Assembly (NCBI GenBank): GCA_964626565.1
Contig: CAZVFX010000004.1
Span: 1 to 64,000 of the forward strand
Origin: CAZVFX01 sp964626565
GTDB taxonomy: Bacteria; Myxococcota_A; UBA9042; CAIXZC01
Length of the DNA stretch: 64,000 nt
Reading direction: 5' to 3'
How positions within the stretch are numbered: the first letter of the stretch is position 1; each line of letters opens with the position of its first letter. The position numbers and the translations under genes are program-made. The notes under the pieces are model-generated. The model was not told where the DNA came from. It was given only the letters and a program-made list of their open reading frames with translations, and searched no databases. Positions 1-8,398 of this stretch are shown in pieces.

Positions 1-1412
1 CACTGAGGCACGCAGACGCATTCTCCTGCGAAGCAACCGTTGACCGTCTCCGGGTCGAAATCGTCACACTCAGCGGAGTCGTCCGGAACGTGGACGCAGG
101 GGTAGGTGGATTCCTCCGCAGTCTCATCGCAGGAGTCAGTGGTGCAGGGGTTCCCATCGTCACAATCCGCCGGCAAGAATCCGCAACTCCCACTGTCCGA
201 GAAGTACATCGGGATCGTGCACGGGTTGCTGTCGTCCCACAGTGGGGAGCAGTAGCAGTACCCGCAATCCCAACCGTCGGGTGGGTTTTCGTTGCACTCC
301 CAGACGCAACCAACGTCCGGTTCGCAGCCGTAAGTCATGCACGAGTCCCCACCATTGCATCCCGGAGTGAGGTCTACAAACTCGCACAGACCGACCCCTT
401 CCGGCAGGTTGTCCGGGTCGCTCACTTCCGGGTCACCCGGCTCTGTCCACGACACAAAGCCCTTCTCGAACTGGCAGGATTGGGAGGTGCAAGCGTTGTC
501 GTCGCTGCACTTCTCGTCCGCCTCTTCCGTGGTGGCGCCCCAGCACGGAACGGTGAGGCAATCCAGGTAATCGTCCGAAGGAAGGCTGTAGCAGTCCCCG
601 ATGATTGGATTGCAGGTGTCGTCTGTGCAGGGGTTGCCGTCATCACACAACCCCTCCTCGGCCTTGTCGAGGTGCAGGCACCACCCCGTTTCAGTAATGC
701 AGATGTCTTCGGTGCACTCGTTCGGATACTGCCCGGGCCCGATTCCCCAGGGGCAGGGCACGATTGTGCCGTCTTCAACGAGGTAGCAGTCCTTGCAGTC
801 CGCGTCTTCGTGGCAGCAGAGGCCCTCCAATTCCTCCACCTGGCAACAGCCGAGATCGCACGCCCAGAGTTCACAGAATTTGAGTTCTTTGCCTCCGCAT
901 ACCCAGGCTGGGTTGTCTTCCGGGCCACACTCGCCGAATTCGCACTCGCTGACGCATTCACCGGAAACGCACTTCTCCAACTCTGCGCAGAGACCGCATT
1001 CTCCTCCGCATCCGTTGGGCCCGCAGTCCTTGCCCTGACAGTCGACCACACAGACACACTCACCAAGAACACATTCCTTCCCTTCCGGGCATGGGTCCAC
1101 AGGACCCCACTCAAGGCACGAGTCTTCATCGAAGTCCCCACAGGGTACACGGGCATCGAACAGACATCCCACCTTCCCCGTTCCGCATTCATCTTCACAG
1201 CCGGGTTGGCTGATCTCCTCTGTGGTTGCTACCTCCGCCTGCTGCGGAGCGTCCATCTTCAGTCCGGCCTCTTCGGTCGAAACCTCGGCGGGTGCATCGT
1301 CGGTAACGTCCATGGGCGCTGGCGAGTCCTCACCCACGGTAGAACTCCCGGTGCAACCAGTCGCCATCAGGCCCGCGCTGTACAGAATTGCGAGGGTTGT
1401 CCGCGTCAGCAC
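1..1412 (-). CDS. Cysteine-rich lipoprotein, 3' end outside window
   Basis: The frame is open from a GTG at 1412 to the window edge (470 codons), so the C-terminus is missing. GGAGGAGG lies three bases before the GTG. The first 20 residues form a lipoprotein signal ending in MATGC, so the protein is probably lipid-anchored at the cell envelope. The rest is very rich in cysteine. It has one CxxxCxGKxCGPNGCGGxCG repeat of the kind found many times in the proteins at 18.7-24.2 kb, then several CxDGNPCTxDxC motifs typical of myxobacterial and planctomycete surface proteins. An in-frame ATG at 1368 would remove most of the signal, so the GTG is preferred. A sigma70-type promoter sits about 40 nt upstream. 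Function is unknown; the cysteines are probably disulphide-bonded outside the cytoplasm. Confidence 0.8.
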   Translation of the reverse strand, partial: MLTRTTLAILYSAGLMATGCTGSSTVGEDSPAPMDVTDDAPAEVSTEEAGLKMDAPQQAEVATTEEISQPGCEDECGTGKVGCLFDARVPCGDFDEDSCLEWGPVDPCPEGKECVLGECVCVVDCQGKDCGPNGCGGECGLCAELEKCVSGECVSECEFGECGPEDNPAWVCGGKELKFCELWACDLGCCQVEELEGLCCHEDADCKDCYLVEDGTIVPCPWGIGPGQYPNECTEDICITETGWCLHLDKAEEGLCDDGNPCTDDTCNPIIGDCYSLPSDDYLDCLTVPCWGATTEEADEKCSDDNACTSQSCQFEKGFVSWTEPGDPEVSDPDNLPEGVGLCEFVDLTPGCNGGDSCMTYGCEPDVGCVWECNENPPDGWDCGYCYCSPLWDDSNPCTIPMYFSDSGSCGFLPADCDDGNPCTTDSCDETAEESTYPCVHVPDDSAECDDFDPETVNGCFAGECVCVPQ

Positions 1413-1449
1413 TTTCCTCCTCCAACTTCTGAGTGAATCTCTACTACAA

Positions 1450-1478
1450 AGTATACGATTTGCTGAACGCTATCTCAA
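1450..1478 (-). promoter_or_regulatory. sigma70-type promoter of the cysteine-rich lipoprotein
   Basis: On the minus strand TTGAGA (1473-1478) and TATACT (1450-1455) are separated by 17 nt; each hexamer matches the consensus at 5 of 6 positions. The predicted start of transcription is near 1443, giving a leader of about 30 nt. Confidence 0.6.
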
Positions 1479-1981
1479 CGTGCCGTCTCGACGGGAGACC
1501 GAAAAAAGTCGGCAGTCAGTGACGATTTTTTGGCCACATCGCTTTCGAAACCCCGATATTAAAGGGTGAGAGGTCAAACAGCCGCACCGCGGCAACCGCG
1601 GATCCCGCATGCACCAAACGGCAGTTGGCTCGTTCTTTGAGATGGCATGGGGGTTAACGTCGCTCGGCCGTGGGCGCCGGTTCCGATGGTGGGTAAGTCG
1701 GCCATAAATATGCACCCGGGAACTTATTCCACAGCACCAGCCGCAGCAAACTCCACTGTCACCAGAAAGGAGGAAACGAAGAGAGGCCCCCACCGACCCA
1801 TACACCGCCTCACCCCCTCACCCCACATGGAGACGTGTGCCCACCCCTCTTCTCCCGCCAGGGGAAGGGGAAGTTGTTTGCCCACACCGCCCGCCAGAGG
1901 AAAGGGAAGTCACGGCGATGGCGGCTGTTGGTGGTTTGGCGAGTTATGGCGGGCTCCGGACCTGACCCTCGCGTTTCAACA
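1479..1981. other. Non-coding stretch between divergent genes
   Basis: About 500 bases lie between the promoter of the left-edge lipoprotein gene and the promoter of the MoxR operon. No open frame here has a ribosome binding site or a recognisable product. It holds a small CCGCGG-CAA-CCGCGG inverted repeat near 1588-1602 and a 21-bp imperfect direct repeat at 1854-1910. I see no tRNA or riboswitch fold. Confidence 0.5.
1854..1910. repeat. Imperfect 21-bp direct repeat
   Basis: Two copies starting CCCGCCAG (1854 and 1890) lie 36 bp apart and differ at two positions. The first copy can also fold as a short CTTC-T-CCC / GGGGAAG hairpin. The meaning is unknown. Confidence 0.4.
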
Positions 1982-2010
1982 TTGATTCGCTGGGTTTGCC
2001 CTGCGATAAT
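1982..2010 (+). promoter_or_regulatory. sigma70-type promoter of the MoxR/VWA operon
   Basis: TTGATT (1982-1987), a 17-nt spacer and GATAAT (2005-2010). The predicted start is near 2017. This lies downstream of an in-frame ATG at 1996 and therefore supports the ATG at 2059 as the true start. Confidence 0.55.
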
Positions 2011-2058
2011 GCGTGGGCTGTGCCGTTGGACTGCGGGCACGGGTTGCGAGGAGGAGAG

Positions 2059-2898
2059 ATGGAACGGCTTACCGGTACTGAAACGTACATTCTGGACGAT
2101 GAACTGGCGCGGGTGGTGGATGTGGCGATCCGGCTGGAGTTGCCGCTGTTGCTGAAGGGGGAGCCGGGGACGGGCAAGACGTTGCTGGCGCATGCAATTG
2201 CCGAGAAGCTGGGCCTGCAACTGATCGTCCTTAATGTGAAAAGCAGCATGAAGGCTGTTGAAGCGCTCTACCAGTACGACACCCTCACCAGGCTGAACGA
2301 CAGCCGTTTTGCCGACTCGGCCCGGGATGTGTCCGACATCAACCAGTATATCCGCATGGGGAAGATCGGTCAGGCTTTCACCGCGGACAAAACCTGTGTT
2401 TTGCTTATCGATGAGATCGACAAGGCGGACAGCGATTTCCAGGACGACCTCCTCGATGTCCTTGACCAGATGTCGTTCGACATAATCGAGATCGACAAAA
2501 CGGTCACCGCGATCAATCGCCCCATCGTGGTGATTTCCAGCAACGCCAAGAAGGACCTTTCCGACCCTTTCCTGGGCCGTTGCGTGTTCCATCACATCGC
2601 TTTTCCTTCCCCGGAGTTCATGGCGCGGATTGTCAAGGCCCACTTCCCCGATTTGCCCCAGGACCTGGCCCGGGCCTCGGTGAGGGCTTTTTACAGTTTG
2701 CGGGACATCGACGGCGTGGAAAAGAGCCCCGCCACCCGGGAGTTGCTCCACTGGATCAGGGCGTTGAGTTCGGAGCCCGGGTTTGACGTGAAGCAGTTGG
2801 TGGACAACCGTAAGGTCCCGCTACTTGGGTTGTTGTTCAAGAAGTCGGACGACCTGATGCGCGCCAAGCGACAACTGGGGCAGACGGGGACCTGGTAG
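2059..2898 (+). CDS. MoxR-family AAA+ ATPase
   Basis: The 279-residue AAA+ ATPase has a Walker A motif GEPGTGKT near residue 35 and a Walker B motif VLLIDEIDKAD near residue 115. MoxR-type ATPases act as cytoplasmic chaperones that remodel or load metal centres, usually with a VWA-domain partner; such a partner is encoded four bases downstream. The ATG at 2059 was chosen because AGGAGGAGAG precedes it directly. An upstream in-frame ATG at 1996 has no such site and lies before the predicted transcription start. The substrate is unknown. The nearest described arrangement is the MoxR-CoxE type pair. A metal enzyme that could be the client is not visible next to it. Confidence 0.85.
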   Translation: MERLTGTETYILDDELARVVDVAIRLELPLLLKGEPGTGKTLLAHAIAEKLGLQLIVLNVKSSMKAVEALYQYDTLTRLNDSRFADSARDVSDINQYIRMGKIGQAFTADKTCVLLIDEIDKADSDFQDDLLDVLDQMSFDIIEIDKTVTAINRPIVVISSNAKKDLSDPFLGRCVFHHIAFPSPEFMARIVKAHFPDLPQDLARASVRAFYSLRDIDGVEKSPATRELLHWIRALSSEPGFDVKQLVDNRKVPLLGLLFKKSDDLMRAKRQLGQTGTW

Positions 2899-2902
2899 GC
2901 CA

Positions 2903-4099
2903 ATGTTTGAACCGTTCTTCTACCGCCTTCGAGAATACGGCATGCCGGTGAGCCCCACCGCCTTTCTACAGCTACAAAAAGCGTTGTCAGCCGGCCTCAT
3001 CTCGTCGCTGGGAGATTTCTACGTGGTGGCCCGGGCCCTCATGGTGAAGCGGGAGCGGCACTTTGACCTGTACGACCAGTTGTTTGCAAACTACTTCGAA
3101 GGCAAGGAGATCGACGCATCCATCGCAAATGAGCTGACCGAGGAGTTGAAAGCAGCGTTGCAGGAGTGGCTGAAGGACCCGCAGTTCCTCGAGTCCTTGT
3201 CCGACGAGGAGAAGGCGAAGCTGCAAGGCATGACCCCCGATGAGGTGGTGGACTACTTCCTGCAACGCCTCAAGGATCAAACCGAGGCGCACAGCGGGGG
3301 CAGCCGGTGGATCGGCACCGGCGGCACGAGCCCGGTGGGACACGGCGGCTATCATCCCGGCGGCATGCGCGTGGGCGGCACCAGCATGCGCGGCAGCGCG
3401 ATCAAGGTGGCCATGGATCGCCGATACGTGGACTACTCGGACGATTCCCCGCTTTCCGCCCGGCAGTTGGGGGAAGCGCTAAGAGCCGTGAGGCACCTGG
3501 CCCCGGTGGGACCGAAAGACGAACTCGACGTTGACAAGACCATCTACCAGACGGTGAAGCAGGCGGGGGAGATAGAGCTGGTTTTTGACCGTCGCCTGAG
3601 GGACAAGCTGAGCGTCTTTCTATTCATCGACAACGGCGGTTGGTCTATGAGCCGCTACATCGATCGTACCCGCGATCTTTTCCGCCAGGCCCGCCATACG
3701 TTCAAAGAGCTAAAAACCTACTTCTTCCACAATTGCATATATGACGTGGTATGGGAGGACCCTCAGCGGTGGCATCGGCCCATAGACCTGGAGGAGGTTT
3801 TGAAGGCCGATTCCGATACCCGCATCATAGTGGTGGGAGATGCTTCTATGGCGTCCTACGAGTTGCTTCACCCTATGGGTGCGTTGGATATTGTCACGGA
3901 GCAGCGCCGGGCCGGGCTGGATTCCCTGAAGGACATGGCCGACCGCTTCCCCAACTCAGTCTGGATCAACCCGATCCGGCGGTCCCAGTGGCCCCGTACG
4001 AGGGGCCGGAATACCCTGCGCATGATCAAAGATGTATTCCCCATGGTGGACCTTACCCTCACCGGCATCGAGCAGGCGGTTGAACTGTTGAAAAACTGA
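2903..4099 (+). CDS. VWA-domain protein, CoxE-like partner of MoxR ATPase
   Basis: This 398-residue protein starts four bases after the ATPase stop, so the two genes form an operon. Its C-terminal half resembles a von Willebrand factor A domain: a hydrophobic strand ending in LFIDNGGWSMS near residue 245, followed by DTRIIVVGDASM and a closing segment with NPxxRSQWPRT. In an ordinary VWA domain the metal site reads DxSxS. Here the loop is DNGGWSMS, with an extra residue and Gly in place of the first Ser, so ion binding may be changed or lost. The middle (residues 110-180) is rich in Gly and His. By family it should bind the neighbouring MoxR ATPase. No signal peptide is present, so it is cytoplasmic. 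Confidence 0.8.
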   Translation: MFEPFFYRLREYGMPVSPTAFLQLQKALSAGLISSLGDFYVVARALMVKRERHFDLYDQLFANYFEGKEIDASIANELTEELKAALQEWLKDPQFLESLSDEEKAKLQGMTPDEVVDYFLQRLKDQTEAHSGGSRWIGTGGTSPVGHGGYHPGGMRVGGTSMRGSAIKVAMDRRYVDYSDDSPLSARQLGEALRAVRHLAPVGPKDELDVDKTIYQTVKQAGEIELVFDRRLRDKLSVFLFIDNGGWSMSRYIDRTRDLFRQARHTFKELKTYFFHNCIYDVVWEDPQRWHRPIDLEEVLKADSDTRIIVVGDASMASYELLHPMGALDIVTEQRRAGLDSLKDMADRFPNSVWINPIRRSQWPRTRGRNTLRMIKDVFPMVDLTLTGIEQAVELLKN

Positions 4100-4105
4100 G
4101 GTAAC

Positions 4106-4203
4106 GGCAATTATCAATTATCAATTTTCAATGTTCAATTAGAGGCCCGGGGCAGACTCCGGAGAGGCATTCTTTCATCGAGAATTGGAAATTGAGAATT
4201 GCC
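4106..4203. repeat. Inverted pair of heptamer arrays (AATTNNC type)
   Basis: The left arm (4106-4140) reads as AATTATC, AATTATC, AATTTTC, AATGTTC units of 7 nt. The right arm (4182-4203) carries AGAATTG, GAAATTG, AGAATTG in the opposite orientation and ends in GCC, mirroring the GGC that opens the left arm. The arms can pair across the gap between two convergent genes, so the element could act as a two-way terminator. The same word family recurs near 26.6 and 45.6 kb. Confidence 0.65.
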
Positions 4204-4204
4204 T

Positions 4205-6463
4205 CTAAGGAATTCTTCGTTTTCCCGGGGTCACAATGACGGTGGATTCCAGGAATTTGTTGAGGGCGGGCATCAGCTCCGCGGCGGCTTCGGGGCCTGA
4301 GAGGAGAAGGTTGCACTGCTCATCCCGATCCGCGGCCAGGTCGTACAGCTCCAGCCTTCCCGAGAACACTTCTTTGATGAGGTGCTTGTCCGCGTCGATG
4401 GCGGCCACATAACCGGTGCGGGGGATTTTGCCCCTCCAGGATACCTCGGCAAATACCGGCCCCCGGTGGGACAGAGAGCCGCCCGCGAGACCCGGCGCCA
4501 GGGAGTAGCCGAGCACCGATTCGGGTAGTGGGCCGCCGACCAGGTCGGCAATGGTGGGAAACAGGTCGATGAGGCTCACCGGCTCGGCGATCTCCATGGA
4601 AGCCAGGCCCGGCACGTAGATCAGCAGGGGAACGTGGAGGCACTCGTGGTTGAGGGTGCGGTGTTTGCCGAAGTTGTCGTGCTCACCCAAACCTTCGCCG
4701 TGGTCGGAGGTAACGATGATGATGGTGCGGTCCCCGCGGGGGCCGTCGAGGACCGCGTCGATGAGTTGACCGACGTGCCGGTCAGTGTACCATATCTCCG
4801 AATCGTACGCCGACAGTGCGTCGTTCACCGGGAAGGGAGCTTCCGTGTGGGGAACATAGTCGGCATGAGCGTCGTAGAAGTGGGCCCACAGGAATAGCGG
4901 GTCAGTCGAGTTTGCCCGGTGATGCGACAGCACCTCCAAGGACTTCTCCAGAACCTGGGGAGACGATACGACAGGCCCTTTGGCCTGCACCGGAATGTGC
5001 CAGCCGTCAAAGCCCTGGCCCCAGTTGTTCTTCGGGGCGAAGAAGCGGTGGCTCAGCACCGCCTCGGTGCGAAACCCCTGTTCGACCATGTATTCGGCCA
5101 GGGTGTAGGCTTCGTCCCGCATGACTCTAAGGCCCCACACCCCGTCGCCCGAATTGAGGGCTACGTTGTGAAGATTGCGGCCGGTGACCAGTGCGGGGAT
5201 GGAGTCGGTGGTTGAGGGGCCGGCCGAATAGGCCCGGAGAAAGCGGGCCGATTTTGCGGCGAGAGCATCGAAGTTAGGTGTGGTCGGAAGGTGGTACCCA
5301 TAGCTGGAAACGTGGTCGGCGCGGACCGCGTCCAAGGTGATGAGCACTATGTCCCGTTGCCCCGGAAGGGCCGGCGCGACCAGGCGCGCGGCGGCCGGGG
5401 TCTGACTCGCCACGACGGAGTCATACCCGTTGCAGTCTTCGTCTACTCCATTCCCGGGGAGATCCTTGGCTGCCGGGTTGATGGCGGCGTCGAACGGAGC
5501 GCAGTCGGGGCCGCCGAACAGGAACCCGAAACCATCCCGATCCAGATCGGAGGCGGTGCGCACCACGTGGAGCGCAAACCCGGACAGCATCGCGGAGCGC
5601 TCTCCTGCGAGGCGGATTCTCGCGTTGCTGCCCAGAGCGCCGAACAGCAGGACGGAGACGGCCAGTACGACCGCTGGTTTCCGCCAGCCCACCCTGGCCC
5701 CGGTCAGACCCAGTAGCAGAAGAACTGCGATGATCAGGAACAGCGCTGCCGACACTTGGGCTACCCAGTAGGCCTCCGTCAAATAGCCGCGGTGTAACGC
5801 GGCTGCGGGCGCGATGCACAGCAGCAGGGCCAGGACCGCTGATGAGGGGAGTAGCACGATCCACAACGGGCTGACCTTCTTTGCCGGTTGCCGGGTGGGG
5901 AGGAGCCGAAGGGTGAGCTTCTTGACCGCCAAACCGGCCAGCACTGCCACTGCCATGGTGGCTGGGGCTGCTGCGGTGAGGAGCAGAGCAATTAGAGTAG
6001 CTTTGTGGAAAGTGCTGATCGCCCACACAGCAACCAGAAAATAGAGCACGAGCCAGCCTGCCGCTCCGAAGAGCAAACCTGCCTGCCCGGCCAACAGTTG
6101 TCTTCCTCTCTCGGGGGTGAGTTTCTCCGCCAGCCGTTCCCTCACGCCACGGTACAGCCAGCCTGAAAAACCGCTGAGACCGCCTGGAAACAGAAAGCGC
6201 AGCAGCAGGCCGACAACGGCGGCCAGAACCAGTCCGCAAACGGGACCGCAGGCCAAGGTGAGCAGAGCGCCGCCCACCAGCGGCCATTCTCCTCCCGACG
6301 GAATTGCGGGCAGCGCCAGCAGTTCCGCGGCGGAAGGCAACATCCCCCCGACTACCGCTGCCAGCAGCAGACCGGCCAGCGGGTTGCCCTCTCCCCGTGG
6401 GCGGGGTGTTTCGCTGGGGGTGGCGGTGGTTTCCGACAACGGCAACTCCTCCTCTACGGCCAT
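4205..6463 (-). CDS. Polytopic membrane protein with MopE-like motif and sulfatase-type domain
   Basis: The first 290 or so residues of this 752-residue protein contain about eight hydrophobic segments. A short extracellular linker follows with a DLDRDGFGF...DCAPFDAAINP...GNGVDEDCNG pattern, the MopE-type putative metal-binding motif. The C-terminal 380 residues belong to the alkaline phosphatase/sulfatase superfamily: DIVLITLDAVRADH near residue 370 and SDHGEGLGEH near 590 supply metal ligands. The usual formylglycine site CxPxR is replaced by DSIPALVTGR, so the nucleophile may be Ser or Thr and the enzyme may be a phosphotransferase or phosphatase rather than a sulfatase. The domain layout resembles LtaS or EptA-like enzymes that modify envelope polymers. 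ATG at 6463 starts the protein; the substrate is unknown. Confidence 0.75.
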   Translation of the reverse strand: MAVEEELPLSETTATPSETPRPRGEGNPLAGLLLAAVVGGMLPSAAELLALPAIPSGGEWPLVGGALLTLACGPVCGLVLAAVVGLLLRFLFPGGLSGFSGWLYRGVRERLAEKLTPERGRQLLAGQAGLLFGAAGWLVLYFLVAVWAISTFHKATLIALLLTAAAPATMAVAVLAGLAVKKLTLRLLPTRQPAKKVSPLWIVLLPSSAVLALLLCIAPAAALHRGYLTEAYWVAQVSAALFLIIAVLLLLGLTGARVGWRKPAVVLAVSVLLFGALGSNARIRLAGERSAMLSGFALHVVRTASDLDRDGFGFLFGGPDCAPFDAAINPAAKDLPGNGVDEDCNGYDSVVASQTPAAARLVAPALPGQRDIVLITLDAVRADHVSSYGYHLPTTPNFDALAAKSARFLRAYSAGPSTTDSIPALVTGRNLHNVALNSGDGVWGLRVMRDEAYTLAEYMVEQGFRTEAVLSHRFFAPKNNWGQGFDGWHIPVQAKGPVVSSPQVLEKSLEVLSHHRANSTDPLFLWAHFYDAHADYVPHTEAPFPVNDALSAYDSEIWYTDRHVGQLIDAVLDGPRGDRTIIIVTSDHGEGLGEHDNFGKHRTLNHECLHVPLLIYVPGLASMEIAEPVSLIDLFPTIADLVGGPLPESVLGYSLAPGLAGGSLSHRGPVFAEVSWRGKIPRTGYVAAIDADKHLIKEVFSGRLELYDLAADRDEQCNLLLSGPEAAAELMPALNKFLESTVIVTPGKRRIP

Positions 6464-6558
6464 CCAGCCTAAGCCACCGGCGCTCTGTCGTCAACTGCCG
6501 TTGTGCCGCACATCGCTTTTCCGAAGTTCCTTGTTTGCGCCGGGAGAGAAAGGCTATG

Positions 6559-7389
6559 ATGTCCTGGATGGCTGCGGAGAGCTTGCCAATGAGCGTTACG
6601 GAAGAGGAGAAACCGGGCTGGAAAAGGGCGCTGGCTGCGGCCGGTCGCGGTGGTGCTGTTGCGGGCCGTTTTGTCGCGAGCAAGGCGGTCGCCGCCTACC
6701 GCGCCGTGGACCCGGATGTACAGCGGCATATTGTGCAACTGCCGTTGTTGAGCTACAGCCTTCTCTTTTGGAAGGGGTTGCCGGTTGAGGCGGGGATTCC
6801 CGATGGACATCCGCCCCTTGTTTTTGTCCACGGTATGGGCGGCAGCCGGGGGGATTTTGCCCCCATGGCTTTTTACCTGCGCAGAGCTGGCCGGCGACGT
6901 GCCTATCACATCCAGTTTCCGGGGCACCAGACCCTTGAGGAGCGTGCCGAGATGCTGGCCGCATACGTCGGGGAGGTGACCCGGGCTACGGGTGAACCGA
7001 AGGTGGACCTGGTGGCTCACAGTATGGGCGGAGTGGCCGCGCGACTGGCCATTGTTGACCACGGGATGGGAGCGTTGGTCAAGACCTTCATTACCCTGGG
7101 GACTCCCCACGGCGGCACCTACCCGGCAAGGTATGGCAACACTACCAATACACGGATGCTTCGCCCCGACAGTGAGCTCATCACGCGCTTGAACAGCCAC
7201 CGTCTGTCGCGCCGTATTCGCGGCGTCACGTTCTGGAGCCGCAACGATCTGCTCATTTTGCCCCCCGAATCCGCCGCTCTGGAAGGCACCCGCCAGGTGG
7301 AGCTGACGCCATCTACCCACTACGGCTATCTTATCAACCCCAGAGCCTGGCGCGCGGTGCAAGAGGCTCTTGAAGGGCATTCCGGTTGA
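6559..7389 (+). CDS. Alpha/beta-hydrolase, lipase-like
   Basis: A 276-residue alpha/beta-hydrolase. LVFVHGMGG near residue 80 forms the oxyanion region, VAHSMGG near 150 is the nucleophile elbow (AHSMG, as in small Bacillus-type lipases), and THYGYL near the C-terminus gives the catalytic His. The best overall match is to the triacylglycerol lipase / PGAP1-like group, so esters or lipids are the probable substrates. No signal peptide is evident. The start is uncertain: AGAAAGG precedes the ATGs at 6556 and 6559, but an ATG at 6568 would fit a leaderless message from TATGAT at 6555-6560, and an ATG at 6589 also has GGAG upstream. It is divergent from the sulfatase-like gene and followed closely by an SDR gene. 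Confidence 0.75.
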   Translation: MSWMAAESLPMSVTEEEKPGWKRALAAAGRGGAVAGRFVASKAVAAYRAVDPDVQRHIVQLPLLSYSLLFWKGLPVEAGIPDGHPPLVFVHGMGGSRGDFAPMAFYLRRAGRRRAYHIQFPGHQTLEERAEMLAAYVGEVTRATGEPKVDLVAHSMGGVAARLAIVDHGMGALVKTFITLGTPHGGTYPARYGNTTNTRMLRPDSELITRLNSHRLSRRIRGVTFWSRNDLLILPPESAALEGTRQVELTPSTHYGYLINPRAWRAVQEALEGHSG

Positions 7390-7414
7390 GACCGGGTGTA
7401 CGAGGCGAGGAGTC

Positions 7415-8362
7415 ATGCGAATACTGATCACCGGGGCGGCAGGGAATCTCGGCTCACTGCTCGCCCGTCATCTGCTGCCTTCCGGGTACGACCTGAGCCT
7501 GATGTTTCACCGCACCCCACTGGCTTCGGATCTGGCGGAAGCCGAGAGTGTGACTCCGGTGCAGGCGGACCTGGGAGCGCCGGAGACTTTGCAGGAGGCG
7601 TGCAGGGACGCGGATTGCATCGTTCATTTTGCCGGAGTTCTATTCGCGCCGCGGCCGGGTAGTTTCCTGCCCACGACCAATGTCCAGTACGTGCGTAATC
7701 TGGTCTCGGCTGCTATCGCCGAGGGGGTAAAGAAGTTCATTCTGGTGAGCTTTCCTCACGTTGAAGGGGAATCGACCCCGGACGCGCCGGCCATGGGGCT
7801 ACCCGACGGCTCACCGGAATCTGTGCACGCCGCGACCAGGCTGGAGGCGGAGAAAGTGGTGTTCGAGGCTTGCGAAGGTACGGACATGACCCCGGTCGCG
7901 TTGCGGCCGGGGATGATCTACGCCCGGGGTGTGCTCATGATAGACGCGGCCCGCTGGCTGGCCCGGCGCCGGCTGCTCCACGTCTGGCGGGAACCCACCT
8001 GGACGCACCTGATCTCGTTGCCCGATTTTCTCACCTGCGTCACCAGAACCATAGAATTACAGGACGCTCGGGGGATCTACAACCTGGGCGATGAGCGTCC
8101 AGTGACGTTGCAGGAGTTTCTCGACCTGGCGACCGACAAATGGGGCTCACCGAGGCCGTTGAGGTTGCCGCGGTGGTGTTTCTTCTTCGCAGCCTGGTGC
8201 TTAGAGGTTTTTGCCATGATCTTCCGCACCGCATCGCCGCTGACGGTTGACTTCGTCAAGATCGGCATGGTTTCTTACTGCTGCGACACCCGGCGCATGA
8301 AGGACGAACTGCTGGCGGAGTTGGCATATCCCAGGCTTGAGGATGGCCTGCATCTGTTGTGA
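7415..8362 (+). CDS. Atypical extended SDR (NAD-dependent epimerase family)
   Basis: The 315-residue protein opens with the Rossmann motif ITGAAGNLG, so it binds NAD(P). It has the length and shape of extended short-chain dehydrogenases that act on nucleotide sugars or related compounds. The catalytic YxxxK pair is not seen: the corresponding stretch reads SVHAATRLEAEKV, with His where Tyr is expected and Arg where Lys is expected. It may therefore be a binding or regulatory SDR, or use other chemistry. A hydrophobic helix near residues 262-277 could attach it to the membrane. ATG at 7415 follows GAGGCGAGGAG; an upstream in-frame start overlaps the lipase gene and lacks a ribosome binding site. 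It lies 25 bases after the lipase and is probably co-transcribed. Confidence 0.75.
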   Translation: MRILITGAAGNLGSLLARHLLPSGYDLSLMFHRTPLASDLAEAESVTPVQADLGAPETLQEACRDADCIVHFAGVLFAPRPGSFLPTTNVQYVRNLVSAAIAEGVKKFILVSFPHVEGESTPDAPAMGLPDGSPESVHAATRLEAEKVVFEACEGTDMTPVALRPGMIYARGVLMIDAARWLARRRLLHVWREPTWTHLISLPDFLTCVTRTIELQDARGIYNLGDERPVTLQEFLDLATDKWGSPRPLRLPRWCFFFAAWCLEVFAMIFRTASPLTVDFVKIGMVSYCCDTRRMKDELLAELAYPRLEDGLHLL

Positions 8363-8398
8363 CCAACTGAATCTGGAATTACGATGGGCGCACGGGTC

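Noticed and set aside
90..1436. Long plus-strand open frame at the left edge
   Set aside because: It mirrors the cysteine-rich lipoprotein on the minus strand, which has a signal peptide, ribosome binding site, promoter and Cys repeats. The plus frame has none.
1563..1640. tRNA or riboswitch upstream of the MoxR operon
   Set aside because: A few short inverted repeats occur, but no cloverleaf, TTC arm or conserved aptamer core could be drawn.
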